A program made the translations under genes and the position numbers. From Falsiroseomonas tokyonensis (GTDB taxonomy: Bacteria; Pseudomonadota; Alphaproteobacteria; Acetobacterales; Acetobacteraceae): DNA of 64,000 nt. Below, in pieces: positions 26,915 to 36,456 of this stretch. The DNA lies in the NCBI RefSeq assembly GCF_019024325.1, contig NZ_JAFNJS010000001.1, forward strand, positions 1,116,001 through 1,180,000, read 5' to 3'. Under the pieces are notes generated by a model. That model saw only the letters and a program-made list of their open reading frames with translations, was not told the DNA's origin and searched no databases. The stretch's first letter is position 1. The number at the start of each line of letters is the position of its first letter.

Positions 26915-28270
26915 ATGAGTGCTTCGACCGTCCCGGCCAGCCAGGCCCCCGCCGCGGAGGGACCGACGCTGGCGCGCAGCATCGGGCCCTTCCAGCTCTT
27001 CGCCTATACGCTGGGCGGCATGCTGGGCGCCGGCATCTACGGCCTGGTGGGGCGCGCGGCCGGGGAGCTGGGCTCGGCCGTGTGGCTCGGCTTCCTGGTG
27101 GCGATGGTGGCGGCGCTGCTGACCGGCCTGTCCTATGCCTCGCTCGGCAGCCGCTATCCGCATGCGGGGGGCGCCGCGACCATCGCCCAGCGCGCCTTCG
27201 CCCGGCCGCTGCTGACCTGGGTGGTGGGGCTGGCGGTCATGGCCTCCGGCCTCTCCTCCGTCGCCACCCAGTCCCGCGTGGTGGCGGAGAACCTGCTGCG
27301 GCTGGCGGGGCTGGAGGGCGTGCCCACCCTCGTCCTGGCGCTGGGCTTCCTGCTGATCATCTGCGGCATCGTGCTGCGCGGCATCCAGGAAAGCATGTGG
27401 GTGAACATCCTCTGCACCACGGTCGAGGCCATCGGGCTGGTGCTGGTGATCATCGTGGGCATTCCCTATTGGGGCAGCGCCGACCTGCTGGAGACGCCGG
27501 GGAATGAGGGCATCGGCCTGTCCTTCCTGATGACCGGCGCGATCCTGACCTTCTTCGCCTTCATCGGATTCGAGGACACGATCAATGTGGCGGAGGAGGC
27601 GCGCGACCCGCGCCGCACCCTGCCCTTCGGCATCATCGGCGCCATGCTGGCCGCCACCGTGCTGTATATCGCGGTGGCGATCACCGCCGTTTCCGTCGTG
27701 CCCTGGCAGGAGCTGTCGGCGGCGCCGGGGCCGCTGGCGGAGGTGATGGCCCGCGCCGCGCCCTGGCTGCCGGGCTGGTTCTACGTCGCCATCACCGTCT
27801 TCGCCGTCGCGAATACCGCGCTGCTGAACTATGTCACCGCGTCCCGCCTGGTGTTCGGCATGGCCCGGCAGGGGCTGCTGCCGAAGCCGCTGGCCAGCGT
27901 CCATGCCGGTCGGCGCACGCCGCATGTGGCAACGCTGGCGCTGCTGCCGGTGCTGGTGGCGCTGGTGCTGGCCGGCGATATCAGCCAGCTGGCGGCGGCC
28001 ACCGTGCTGCTGCTGCTGGCGGTCTTCACCGTGGTGAATGTGGCGCTGCTGGTGCTGCAGCGCCGGCCGGGCGAGCGGAAGGGCGGCTTCGAGGTGCCCT
28101 GGCCGGTGCCGGCGGCCGGCGCCCTGGTCTGCGCCGCGCTGCTGCTCAACCGCCTGGGCACCGGCGACTGGCGGGCCCCGGCGCTGGCCGGCGCGCTGCT
28201 GGCGGCGATCCTGCTGGGCTATGCCGTGCTGCGCCCGAAAGTGACGGAGGAGACACTGCCCGCAGCATAG
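26915..28270 (+). CDS. APC-family amino acid permease
   Basis: 451 residues with about twelve helices. TLGGMLGAGIYGLVGRAAGE is the substrate-site loop in helix 1 of APC transporters, and FAFIGFEDTINVAEEARDP is the conserved helix 6 block. ATG 26915 (MSAST) is preceded by AAGGAG 9 bases upstream; the frame opens at 26834 but without such a site. It is divergent from tctC. The substrate is probably an amino acid or amine. Confidence 0.88.
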   Translation: MSASTVPASQAPAAEGPTLARSIGPFQLFAYTLGGMLGAGIYGLVGRAAGELGSAVWLGFLVAMVAALLTGLSYASLGSRYPHAGGAATIAQRAFARPLLTWVVGLAVMASGLSSVATQSRVVAENLLRLAGLEGVPTLVLALGFLLIICGIVLRGIQESMWVNILCTTVEAIGLVLVIIVGIPYWGSADLLETPGNEGIGLSFLMTGAILTFFAFIGFEDTINVAEEARDPRRTLPFGIIGAMLAATVLYIAVAITAVSVVPWQELSAAPGPLAEVMARAAPWLPGWFYVAITVFAVANTALLNYVTASRLVFGMARQGLLPKPLASVHAGRRTPHVATLALLPVLVALVLAGDISQLAAATVLLLLAVFTVVNVALLVLQRRPGERKGGFEVPWPVPAAGALVCAALLLNRLGTGDWRAPALAGALLAAILLGYAVLRPKVTEETLPAA

Positions 28271-28360
28271 TGCGCCGCGAAACCGCGTGAAGCGGCTGCG
28301 CCCTTGCAGGACGCGGCCACGCTCCGCATGGTGATGCTTCCACAAGGGAATCGGTCTTCC

Positions 28361-29605
28361 ATGCGCGCTGTTCCGGCCTTCCGGCCGAAGCTGGCCCTCT
28401 CCGCGCTGCGGCAGGCGCGCCGCATTCTGCTGGCCCTGGTGTTCTGCACGCTGGGGGCCGCCGTGGCGGACGCGCAGCAATCGCAGCCGGCCAACCGCCA
28501 GGTGACGGTGCAGAACGAGACCGACCTGACGCTCAACTTCCTCTACGTCTTTCCGCGCGGTTCTGCCGATCGTGGCCCGGACCGGCTGGGCGACGAGATG
28601 GTGGCGCCCGGCACCACCTTCCGCGCGCGGCTCGGCCGGCAGTCCGGCTGCAGCTTCGACATCGTGGCGGTCTGGCAGGATGGGCGGGAGGAGACGCGCA
28701 ACGGCGTCGATATCTGCCGCAACCCGCGCCTGGTCTTCGGCGACCCCGCCATGCCGACGCTGGAAGTGGCGGTGGCCAATCGCAGCGAGGTGGTGCTGCG
28801 CGAGCTCTATGCCAGCAGCGATGGCGGCGCCGAATGGGGGCCGGACCGGCTGGGCAGCCAGGTGGTGGAGCCGGGCGGCGGCTTCCGCCTGCGCATGCGC
28901 ACCCGCGCCTGCCGCTTCGACCTGCGCGCCGTCTATGCCGATGACCGGGAGGAGGTGAAGTCCCAGCTCGACCTCTGCGCGGAGCGCGGCGTGGTCTTCG
29001 ACCGCAGCGGCGTTCCGCCCTTGCCGCGCCACAGCCTGGTGCTGGTGAACCGTCACCTGGCCACGGTGCAGGAGGTCTATGTCTCCGCCAGCACCGACAG
29101 CGACTGGGGCCCGGAACGCCTGGGCACCACCACCCTGCTGCCGGTGGGGGAGGAGGCGATGGTGGAGCTGGAAGGCGAATGCGAGGCGGATATCCGCATC
29201 GTCTTCCCCAATGGCGGCGCCGAGGAGCGGCGCGAGGTGAATATCTGCGACATGCCCCGCATCGTGCTGACGCCCGGCTGGGTGCTGGGGGTGGAGCCGG
29301 CGGCCGAGGCGCCCCGCGTCAGTGCCGGCCCACCCGGCGCGGCCACGGAAGCCGAGCCCGGCCCGCTGCGCCTGCGCAATGCCGGCCCGCTGCCAATCGT
29401 CGAGATCTATGCCGCGCCGCCCGGCGAACCGCGCGGGCCGGACCGGCTGGGCGCCGATGTGCTGGGGGTGGGGGAGACGCTGGAGCTGGAGGCGCCCGAT
29501 GCCGATGCCTGCGCGGCGGATCTGGTGGTGGTGTTCCGCGATGGGCGGGAGGTGAGCCGGCCGGGCCTCGACCTCTGCCAGGGCGAGGAGATCGAGATCC
29601 GATGA
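28361..29605 (+). CDS. Secreted protein with four tandem Cys-pair repeats (unknown function)
   Basis: 414 residues. A basic n-region and hydrophobic core end at ADAQ near residue 39. Four repeats of ~82 residues follow (about 46-127, 133-213, 223-303, 334-414). Each has a W/R-G-P-D/E-R-L-G block and two cysteines exactly 22 apart (C97/C119, C184/C206, C274/C296, C384/C406), which probably form one disulphide per repeat. Between them lies a D-I/L-x-x-V-x-x-D/N-G/D pattern. A Pro/Ala linker separates repeats 3 and 4. The family has no function known to me. It is translationally coupled to the EF-hand gene. Confidence 0.75.
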   Translation: MRAVPAFRPKLALSALRQARRILLALVFCTLGAAVADAQQSQPANRQVTVQNETDLTLNFLYVFPRGSADRGPDRLGDEMVAPGTTFRARLGRQSGCSFDIVAVWQDGREETRNGVDICRNPRLVFGDPAMPTLEVAVANRSEVVLRELYASSDGGAEWGPDRLGSQVVEPGGGFRLRMRTRACRFDLRAVYADDREEVKSQLDLCAERGVVFDRSGVPPLPRHSLVLVNRHLATVQEVYVSASTDSDWGPERLGTTTLLPVGEEAMVELEGECEADIRIVFPNGGAEERREVNICDMPRIVLTPGWVLGVEPAAEAPRVSAGPPGAATEAEPGPLRLRNAGPLPIVEIYAAPPGEPRGPDRLGADVLGVGETLELEAPDADACAADLVVVFRDGREVSRPGLDLCQGEEIEIR

Positions 29606-30471
29606 TGCAGGCCCGCAGCTGGCTGGGCGCTGCCCTGCTGTTCCTCGCGCTGCCCTTCGCGGCCCAGGCGCAATCCGAGACGGGGGCGGGCGTGCCGGAG
29701 GCGCTGCGCGGCGCCTGGTTCGCCGGCGAATGCACCGATCCGGAGGCGATGCTGCTGGTCACCGCGCGCGCCGCCGCGCGGGTGGAGGCGGAGGCACCCT
29801 CCCGCCTGTTCCGCTTCCGCCAGCTGCGCAGCGCCGCCGGCTGGACCATCGGCACCGGCGGCGGGGCGGAGGCGCCGCGGCTGATGCTGCGCCCCGGCGG
29901 CGAAGCCGGGGCCGCGGGGCTGGAGACGGCGGAGCCCGAGGCCAAGCTGCGCGACGACCGCCTGCCGGGGGAGACCGAGCTGGCCAGCTGGCGCCGCTGC
30001 CCCGCACCGCCGGTGGCGCTGGCCGCGCTGCATGGCGAAGGCGCTGCCTTCCTGGCCGCGCTGGAACACCTGGAGGCCGGCTGCGGCAGCGGCACGCCGG
30101 GCGCCTGCGCCGCGGCCATCGTGGCCCAGGCGGATGTCAGCGGCGACGGCGTGCTGACGGTGGCCGAGCTCGCCCGGCTGCTGCGCGGCGCCGCCTGGCT
30201 GGCGGCGGTGGAGGGCGGGGCGACGCAGGATGCGGTGGCGATCAGCCTCGGCGCCGGCAGCCTGGCCGGCATCCTCTCCGCCCGGCTGCTGATGGAAAGC
30301 CTGGATTATGACGGCGATGGCCGGATCTCGGCCGGGGAGCTGACGCAGGACCGCGTCGGCTTCGCCACCGCGCCGGGCACCGCCGCCGGCCGGCCGCTGC
30401 GCCTGGATGGCGTGGCGGAGGGTGCGGGCATGCTGCGCGGGCTGATGGAGGGGCTGGCGAACTGGCGCTGA
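29602..30471 (+). CDS. Secreted EF-hand domain protein
   Basis: 289 residues with a signal peptide (LLFLALPFAAQAQ). Two EF-hand calcium loops are present: DVSGDGVLTVAEL near residue 180 and DYDGDGRISAGEL near residue 234. The first ~150 residues, with cysteines near 43 and 133, are unassigned. Start ATG 29602 overlaps the preceding stop (ATGA), so the repeat protein and this one are probably made together and may interact in the periplasm. Its stop is 18 bases from that of the convergent adhesin. Confidence 0.8.
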   Translation: MMQARSWLGAALLFLALPFAAQAQSETGAGVPEALRGAWFAGECTDPEAMLLVTARAAARVEAEAPSRLFRFRQLRSAAGWTIGTGGGAEAPRLMLRPGGEAGAAGLETAEPEAKLRDDRLPGETELASWRRCPAPPVALAALHGEGAAFLAALEHLEAGCGSGTPGACAAAIVAQADVSGDGVLTVAELARLLRGAAWLAAVEGGATQDAVAISLGAGSLAGILSARLLMESLDYDGDGRISAGELTQDRVGFATAPGTAAGRPLRLDGVAEGAGMLRGLMEGLANWR

Positions 30472-30489
30472 GCGCCGGGGCTACTCCTC

Positions 30490-33400
30490 CTACTCCTCCT
30501 CATCCTCGGGCCGCCGCAGGCCTGGCACCAGCACGGTCGGCACGCCGCGGCGAAGGTCCCATTCGGCCAGCCGCGGCGCCGTATCATTGGCCGGCAGCGC
30601 CACCCGCAGCAGCGGGCCGGGGTCCGGCACCACCACCACCGGGGGCAGGACGGGCGGGTCCACCACGGGCGGCACCACCGGGGGGGCGATGACCGGTGGA
30701 TCCACCGGCGGCGTCACCGGCGGCGGCAGGCCGCTGCAGGTGCTGGCCGCCATGACGCAGTTGTTGAACTGGTAGCCGGGGGAGGCCGCCGGCACCGCCA
30801 CCAGCCGGGCCGCCGCCTCTCCGCCTACGCCGCCCAGCGTGCCCAGCAGGAAGGCGGACCCGCCCTGGCCCAGCACGCCGAGCCGCCCGGCCTCCAGTGT
30901 GCCCAGCACGGCCGCACGGTCCAGCAGCAGGAAGACCGGCGCCGCCCCGGCCTCCAGCGCGAAGACCGCCGGCCCCGCGGGTGCCGCCTGCGCCGGGCCG
31001 AAGCTGGCCAGCTGCGTCGGCTGCTGCGCCGGGGCCAGGCCCGGCCGGTCCGCCGCCAGGCCGACGGGAATGGCGGTGAGGCCGCCGGTGCGGCTGTCCA
31101 TCAGCAGTACCGGCAGCGCCGCCGCGTCGCGCGCCACCAGCCGGCTGGCGGCGCCGGCGCCGAAACCCTGGGGGCTGGCCAGCAGCACGGCGCGATCGGC
31201 CTGCAGCACCGCGCCATCCAGCCGCATCGGCCCGGCCGAGCGCAGCACCACATCGGCGCCGCTGGCGGTGCCGGAGACGGTCATCGCCCCCGTCGACAGC
31301 AGGCCGAGCGAACCCTGCGCGCTGGCGCCCCGCAGCAGCGGCACGGCATTGCCCGCCCCTTCCAGCGCGATGTTTCCGGTGGCCGAAAGCCGCAGCCCGC
31401 CGCTGCCGATGCGGAGCCCCGCGCCGCTGGCCTCCTGGAAAATGTCGCCGGACAGGGCCTGCAGCGTCGCGCCTCCGGCGGAGACGGGTGCGGCGAAGCG
31501 CAGCGAGGCGGCGGAGAGGTTCAGCGCCCCGATGAGATCCAGCGCCTCCTCCACCGCCAGGGCGTCGCTGCTGGACAGCGTCAGCGCGCCCAGCTGGCCG
31601 CCGAGCAGCGCCACGTCATGCACCTGGCCGAACTGCGCCGCGCCCGGCGTGTCCAGGCGCAGCAGCCCGGTGGAAAGCCGCGCCCCCGGGCCGTCCTGGA
31701 TGCCGGTCTCGGCGCGCAGATAGATGGTGCCGGCGGCGATCCCGCCCGTCAGCAGCAGCGGCGCGCTGCCTTCCTGGGCGATGGCGAAGCCGCCGGAGGC
31801 GCCGCCCGCGCCCAGCGCCGCCACGCGGTTGCCCTGCCCATCCAGCAGCACCTGCCCGGCCATGGCGCGGGCCGTCAGGATGGTGGCGGAAAGCCCGGCG
31901 CCGCGCAGCGTCTGGGTGATGTCGCCCGCGGTCGCCTCCAGCTGCGCCGTGCCGGCGGCGACCGGGGCCAGCAGGCCGAGCTGGGCGGCGGAGAGCGTCA
32001 GCGCGCCGGGCGCGGCCAACGCTTCCGTCACCTGCAACGACCCGTCCACCGCGAGCGCCAGGCTGCCGGCGCGGCCGCCCACGGAATCGACGGCATGCCG
32101 TCCGGCGGCATCCAGCCGCACCGGCCCGGCGGTCTCCAGCCGCAGCGTCGCCCCGCGCAGGGCGCCGCCAGCCACGTCCGTCAGGCCGTTCTCGGTCCGG
32201 AAGAACAGGGTGGGCGCGGCGATCGGCCCCTCCAGCCCCAGCGCCAGCGGCCCCTGCTGCGCCAGGGCGAAATCTCCCGCCGCCCCGCTGGCGCCGAGCG
32301 CGCCGAAACTGTTGCCGGACCCCAGCAGCGTGACATTGCCGAAGACGGATCGCGCCAGCAGCCGGGGCGCGGCGATGCCGGCGCCGCTCGTGGCCTGGTC
32401 CAGGCTGTCCGCGGCGAGGAGGGAGACGGTATCGCCCGCGCTCAGCGCGCCTTCCAGCGTCATGGTGCCGCTGGTGGCGACGCGGAACTGGCCGGTGGCG
32501 CTGCCGGGGCCGAGGCGCGGCAGGCTGTTCGCCGCATCCTCCAGCAGCACGTCGCCGGCGCTGGCCCGGGCCAGCAGCCGGCTGGCGGAGAGGCTGGCGC
32601 CGGCAGATTGGGTGAGGGCGGTGCCGGCCAGGTCCAGCTCCCCGCCCGTGCTCAGCGGCGCGGCGAGGTTCAGCGCCTGGCTGCTGTGCAGCGCCAGCCC
32701 GCCGGGCGCGCTGCTGGCGCCGAGCTCCGCCACCGCATTGGCTGGGCCGCGCAGCTCCACCGAACCGCCCGCCTGGATGAGGAGGCGCGGCGTGGAAAGG
32801 CCGGCGGCGGCGGTGGGGCTCTGCCGGAAACTGCCGCCGAATTCCAGCAGCAGCCGGGCGCCGGCCAAGCCGGCCAGCGGGTCCGGCGCCGCATCGCCGC
32901 TGCCGCGGAAGGCGAAATCGCCGAGCGCCGTGCCGCCGATCTGCGCGACGTCATTCGCCGCCGCGGCCAGCAGCACCTGCCCGGCCGGCGCTTCCGCCAC
33001 CAGCCGTCCGGCGCGGATCGCGCCCACGACATCCTGGGTGACATCGCCCAGCCGGGCGCGCAGGCGGGCGCTGCCGGCGGTGACGGGGGCTTCCAGTGAC
33101 AGCGCGGCGGCTTCCAGCGCCAGGGCGCCGCCCACCGTCAACGCCCCATCCAGCCGCAGGTCGCCGTCCAGCTCCAGGCGGAAATCCCCCGTCGCGCCGC
33201 CGCCGGCCAGGACGCCAAAGGCATGGCCGCCGCCATTCACCCCCACGCTGCCGCCGGTCAGCCGGGCGCGATCCGTCACCAGGGCGGAGCCCGCCCCCGC
33301 CCGCAGCGCGCCGCCGGCCGCAAGCGTCACGCTGGGCGCGGTGACGCTGCCCAGCAGGTCCAGCGCGCCGGAGGTGGCGAGGCTGATCGCGCCATCGCTG

Positions 33401-35640
33401 CGCAGCGTGCCGAGCGTGGCGATGGCATTGCTCGGATCCGCCAGCGTCACGGCGCCCAGCGCATCCAGGTCCAGCCGGATGGTGGACAGCCGCGCGCCCT
33501 GATCCTGCGTCAGCCCGCCGCCCAGGCGCAGCGCGATCTCCGGCGCGCTCAGCGGCGCGGACAGCAGCAGGTCCCCGGCGGTGGCGACCAGCAGCCGGTC
33601 GCCGGCCTCGCCATAGAGCTGGGCAATGCCGTTCAGCGCGGCATCGAGCCGCACCTGGCCGTCCGGCACACGCAATTGCAGCGTCTCTGCCACCAGGCGC
33701 GAATTGGCGGCCTGGGTGAGGTCGCCCTGGCGCACCTCCAGCGTCACCAGCCCGGCATTGACTCCGCCGGCCACCTCCAGCGGCCCCGTGGTGGTCAGCG
33801 CCAGGCCCTGGGGCACGAAGGCGTCGCCGAGGCGGGCGATGCCATTGCCCTCCCCGGCCAGGGCCACCGGGCCGAGGGCCGAATCCAGCCGCAGCAGCCC
33901 GGCCGTCACCCCGGCGCCGCTGGCCTGCTGGCTGACGCCGCGCAGGGCGAAGAGGTCCAGCCCATTGGTCGCCGTGAGGGGCGCGAAGAGGCTGAGGGTC
34001 TGCGGCGTCTCCAGCGCGATATCGGCCGCGGTCACCGGACCGTCGATGGACATGGCCAGGCGGCTGGTGACGTCGAAGCGGGTGGCGGCGCTGCCGCCGG
34101 CGATGGCGCGGATGGTATTGGCCGCGGCATTCAGCCGCACCGCGCCAGCGCTGCTCTGCGCCTCCAGCGTGCCGAGATCGAGCGCCGCGCCGCTGGCCGA
34201 CTGGGTGATGTCCCCGGCCGAGCGCAGCACCAGGTCGCCGGTCACGCTGATGTCGCGGCGGATCTCGATGCCCTGGGCGGTGGGGCTGGTGGTTTCCAGC
34301 GTCAGCCGGCCTGTGGGTTTCTGGATCGCGGCCTCCACCCGGATGGCCTGTTCGGCCTGCAGGGTCAGCGCACCGGTGGTGGCGCCGATGCTGGCGGCGG
34401 TGATTTCCGCCGGTTCGGTGGCGCCGCTGAGCGTGGTGACCACGCGGAGCGTGACGGGGTCCACCAGCACGGTGCCGTTCGCACCGGCCTGCATCACCCC
34501 GTCCAGCGCCAGCGCGCCGCGGGACGAAACCTCGATGGCGCCGCCTTCCGCCGTGATGGCGCCGCGCATCTCCGTGCGCTCCGCCGCATGGACGATGACG
34601 GTGCCGCCCGGGGCCGAGATTTCGGCGCCCCGCGCCACCGTGGTGCGGGCGGAAAGGCGGCGCGGCTGGCCGATGCGGCTTTCCGCGCCGGCGCCCAGCG
34701 TCACCTGCCCGCCGGGGCTGGCCGTGATGCGGGCGGTGCCGCTGGCCTGGACGGTGCCGCTGGCCGTCGCCTCGATGCTGCGGGCGGCCAGCGCGCCGTC
34801 GATCCGCACGCCGCCGCCTTCCGCACGCAGCGCCACCTGCGCCGCGCTGGTGCTGCCGCCGGCCTGGACCAGGTTTTCCAGCACGCCGGAGGCGGCGCGG
34901 GCGCTGAGCAGCACGCTGCCGCCCTCGGCCTCGATCGTGCCGGACTGGGTGACCAGGGCGGTGGCGCCGGAGGGCGCGGTGGCGACCTGGCGCGTCACAT
35001 CCAACGCCAGCAGCCCATCGCCAGCGAGGTCGAGCGCGAAAGCCTCCCCCGCCGCCAGCGCCACGCGGCCGAGCCGGGCGCGGATGGTGCCGGAATTTGC
35101 CACCTGCGGCCCGACCAGCGCGGCCAGCCCCTGCTGCGCCACGGTGACCTGGCCGCGGTTCTCCACCCGCGCGCCGGGCCGCGGCGCCCCGTCGAAGACC
35201 ATGCGGCCGGCCACGAAGTTCTGGTTGGTGATGTCGGAGGTGGTGGCGATCAGCGCCCCCACATCCACCTGCGCCCCCTGGTGAAAGACCACCCCCGCCG
35301 GATTGACCAGCGCCACCCCGCCATTGGAGGTGACGCGCCCGGCGATGGCCGAGGGGTCGCCCCCCGTCACCCGGTTCAGCGACCAGGAGGTGGCGGCCGG
35401 CTGGCGGATATCCACCTGGTGGTTCCGGCCCACATCGAAGCGCTGCCATTCGATCACCGCGCGGTCGCTGGCCTGGTTCACCTGGGTGCGGCTGGCGGTC
35501 TGGCTGATGCTGGCCTGGCCGGCCACCACCGCGCCGCCCGAGGGCCGCGCATCCGGCGCCTGGCCGGCGGCGGGCGCGGCGGCGAGGCCGGATGCGGCCG
35601 CGAGAAGGCCGGGGGCAAGAAAAGTGGGTCTGCGGCGCAT
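30490..35640 (-). CDS. Filamentous haemagglutinin-like adhesin with N-terminal TPS domain
   Basis: 1716 residues. After a signal peptide (MRRRPTFLAPG... ending AAGQ) comes a two-partner-secretion domain: VIEWQRFDVG, SWSLNRVTGGDPSAIAGR and NGGVALVNPAGVVFHQGA. About 1300 residues of Ala/Gly/Leu-rich beta-helix repeats follow, with recurring G-D-I-T-Q and N-x-x-A-x-L-G patterns. Near the end are a cysteine pair (FNNCVMAASTCSG), a PPV-rich stretch and an acidic tail EDEEE. ATG 35640 is chosen because the extra 32 residues from 35736 precede the signal. No TpsB transporter is adjacent. Confidence 0.88.
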   Translation of the reverse strand: MRRRPTFLAPGLLAAASGLAAAPAAGQAPDARPSGGAVVAGQASISQTASRTQVNQASDRAVIEWQRFDVGRNHQVDIRQPAATSWSLNRVTGGDPSAIAGRVTSNGGVALVNPAGVVFHQGAQVDVGALIATTSDITNQNFVAGRMVFDGAPRPGARVENRGQVTVAQQGLAALVGPQVANSGTIRARLGRVALAAGEAFALDLAGDGLLALDVTRQVATAPSGATALVTQSGTIEAEGGSVLLSARAASGVLENLVQAGGSTSAAQVALRAEGGGVRIDGALAARSIEATASGTVQASGTARITASPGGQVTLGAGAESRIGQPRRLSARTTVARGAEISAPGGTVIVHAAERTEMRGAITAEGGAIEVSSRGALALDGVMQAGANGTVLVDPVTLRVVTTLSGATEPAEITAASIGATTGALTLQAEQAIRVEAAIQKPTGRLTLETTSPTAQGIEIRRDISVTGDLVLRSAGDITQSASGAALDLGTLEAQSSAGAVRLNAAANTIRAIAGGSAATRFDVTSRLAMSIDGPVTAADIALETPQTLSLFAPLTATNGLDLFALRGVSQQASGAGVTAGLLRLDSALGPVALAGEGNGIARLGDAFVPQGLALTTTGPLEVAGGVNAGLVTLEVRQGDLTQAANSRLVAETLQLRVPDGQVRLDAALNGIAQLYGEAGDRLLVATAGDLLLSAPLSAPEIALRLGGGLTQDQGARLSTIRLDLDALGAVTLADPSNAIATLGTLRSDGAISLATSGALDLLGSVTAPSVTLAAGGALRAGAGSALVTDRARLTGGSVGVNGGGHAFGVLAGGGATGDFRLELDGDLRLDGALTVGGALALEAAALSLEAPVTAGSARLRARLGDVTQDVVGAIRAGRLVAEAPAGQVLLAAAANDVAQIGGTALGDFAFRGSGDAAPDPLAGLAGARLLLEFGGSFRQSPTAAAGLSTPRLLIQAGGSVELRGPANAVAELGASSAPGGLALHSSQALNLAAPLSTGGELDLAGTALTQSAGASLSASRLLARASAGDVLLEDAANSLPRLGPGSATGQFRVATSGTMTLEGALSAGDTVSLLAADSLDQATSGAGIAAPRLLARSVFGNVTLLGSGNSFGALGASGAAGDFALAQQGPLALGLEGPIAAPTLFFRTENGLTDVAGGALRGATLRLETAGPVRLDAAGRHAVDSVGGRAGSLALAVDGSLQVTEALAAPGALTLSAAQLGLLAPVAAGTAQLEATAGDITQTLRGAGLSATILTARAMAGQVLLDGQGNRVAALGAGGASGGFAIAQEGSAPLLLTGGIAAGTIYLRAETGIQDGPGARLSTGLLRLDTPGAAQFGQVHDVALLGGQLGALTLSSSDALAVEEALDLIGALNLSAASLRFAAPVSAGGATLQALSGDIFQEASGAGLRIGSGGLRLSATGNIALEGAGNAVPLLRGASAQGSLGLLSTGAMTVSGTASGADVVLRSAGPMRLDGAVLQADRAVLLASPQGFGAGAASRLVARDAAALPVLLMDSRTGGLTAIPVGLAADRPGLAPAQQPTQLASFGPAQAAPAGPAVFALEAGAAPVFLLLDRAAVLGTLEAGRLGVLGQGGSAFLLGTLGGVGGEAAARLVAVPAASPGYQFNNCVMAASTCSGLPPPVTPPVDPPVIAPPVVPPVVDPPVLPPVVVVPDPGPLLRVALPANDTAPRLAEWDLRRGVPTVLVPGLRRPEDEEE

Positions 35641-35784
35641 GCGGCCGCATCCTGCGTCAATCCTCACCCAACCATGAAGCGAATTTTCCACCCACCATGC
35701 ACGCGGGCTTACCCACCCGCGGCGAATTGCCTGCAACCGCCCGGCAGGACAGGATGGCGCGCAGACGGAGGGCGTTGGTCAACA
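35641..35784. promoter_or_regulatory. Divergent promoter region between the adhesin and nitroreductase
   Basis: 144 bases without a gene. It holds an inverted repeat CGCGGG (35702-35707) / CCCGCG (35716-35721) with an 8-base loop, and GCGAATT occurs twice, at about 35679 and 35722. No convincing -35/-10 pair was found. Function is inferred from position only. Confidence 0.35.
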
Positions 35785-36456
35785 ATGGATGTATTCGAGG
35801 CGCTGGCCACGCGGCGCAGCCTGCGCGGCTTCCGGCCGGATCCGGTGCCGCGCGCAAGCCTGGAGCGGATCCTGGCCGCCGCCGCCCGCGCCCCCTCCGG
35901 CTCCAATATCCAGCCCTGGAAGGTCCGGGTGACGCAAGGGGCGGAAAAGGCGCGGCTGAGTGCCGAGGTGCGCGCCGCGCATGACGCCGGCGCCACCGTG
36001 AAGCGGGACTACGAATACTATCCGACCCATTGGCGGGAGCCCTATCTGGCGCGCCGCCGCAAGGTGGGCTGGGGTCTGTATCAGCTGGCCGGGGTGGCGC
36101 GCGGCGATGCGGCGGCGGGGCATGCCCAGCGGGCGCGCAACTTCGATTTCTTCGGCGCGCCGGTCGGGCTGTTCTTCACCATCGACCGCGACCTGAACCA
36201 GGGGTCCTGGCTGGACTACGGCATGTTCCTGCAATCCATCATGCTGGCCGCGCGCGGCCTCGGCCTCGACAGCTGCGCCCAGGCGGCCTGGTGCGACCAC
36301 CATGACGTGGTGCGGCGCGTGCTGGGCCTGGCGGATGACCAGGCGCTGGTCTGCGGCATGTCCCTTGGCTTCGCCGACCCGGACGAGCCCACCAACCGGC
36401 TGGAGACGGAGCGCGCGCCGCTGGCGGATTTCGTCACCTTCGGTCCGGAGGCGTGA
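35785..36456 (+). CDS. Nitroreductase family protein
   Basis: 223 residues. The N-terminal FMN block ATRRSLRGFRPDPVP and APSGSNIQPWKV is typical, with a later SWLDYGMFLQSIMLAARGLGLDSC dimer/FMN block and GMSLGFADPDEPTN near the end. Such FMN enzymes reduce nitroaromatics, quinones or enones with NAD(P)H. The coding region ends in GTGA overlap with the MFS gene, so the two are probably one operon. Confidence 0.9.
   Translation: MDVFEALATRRSLRGFRPDPVPRASLERILAAAARAPSGSNIQPWKVRVTQGAEKARLSAEVRAAHDAGATVKRDYEYYPTHWREPYLARRRKVGWGLYQLAGVARGDAAAGHAQRARNFDFFGAPVGLFFTIDRDLNQGSWLDYGMFLQSIMLAARGLGLDSCAQAAWCDHHDVVRRVLGLADDQALVCGMSLGFADPDEPTNRLETERAPLADFVTFGPEA

Noticed and set aside
30839-33502. Several plus-strand open frames opposite the adhesin
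   Set aside because: Ser/Ala/Pro-rich shadows of the repeat-rich adhesin; no start sites or motifs.
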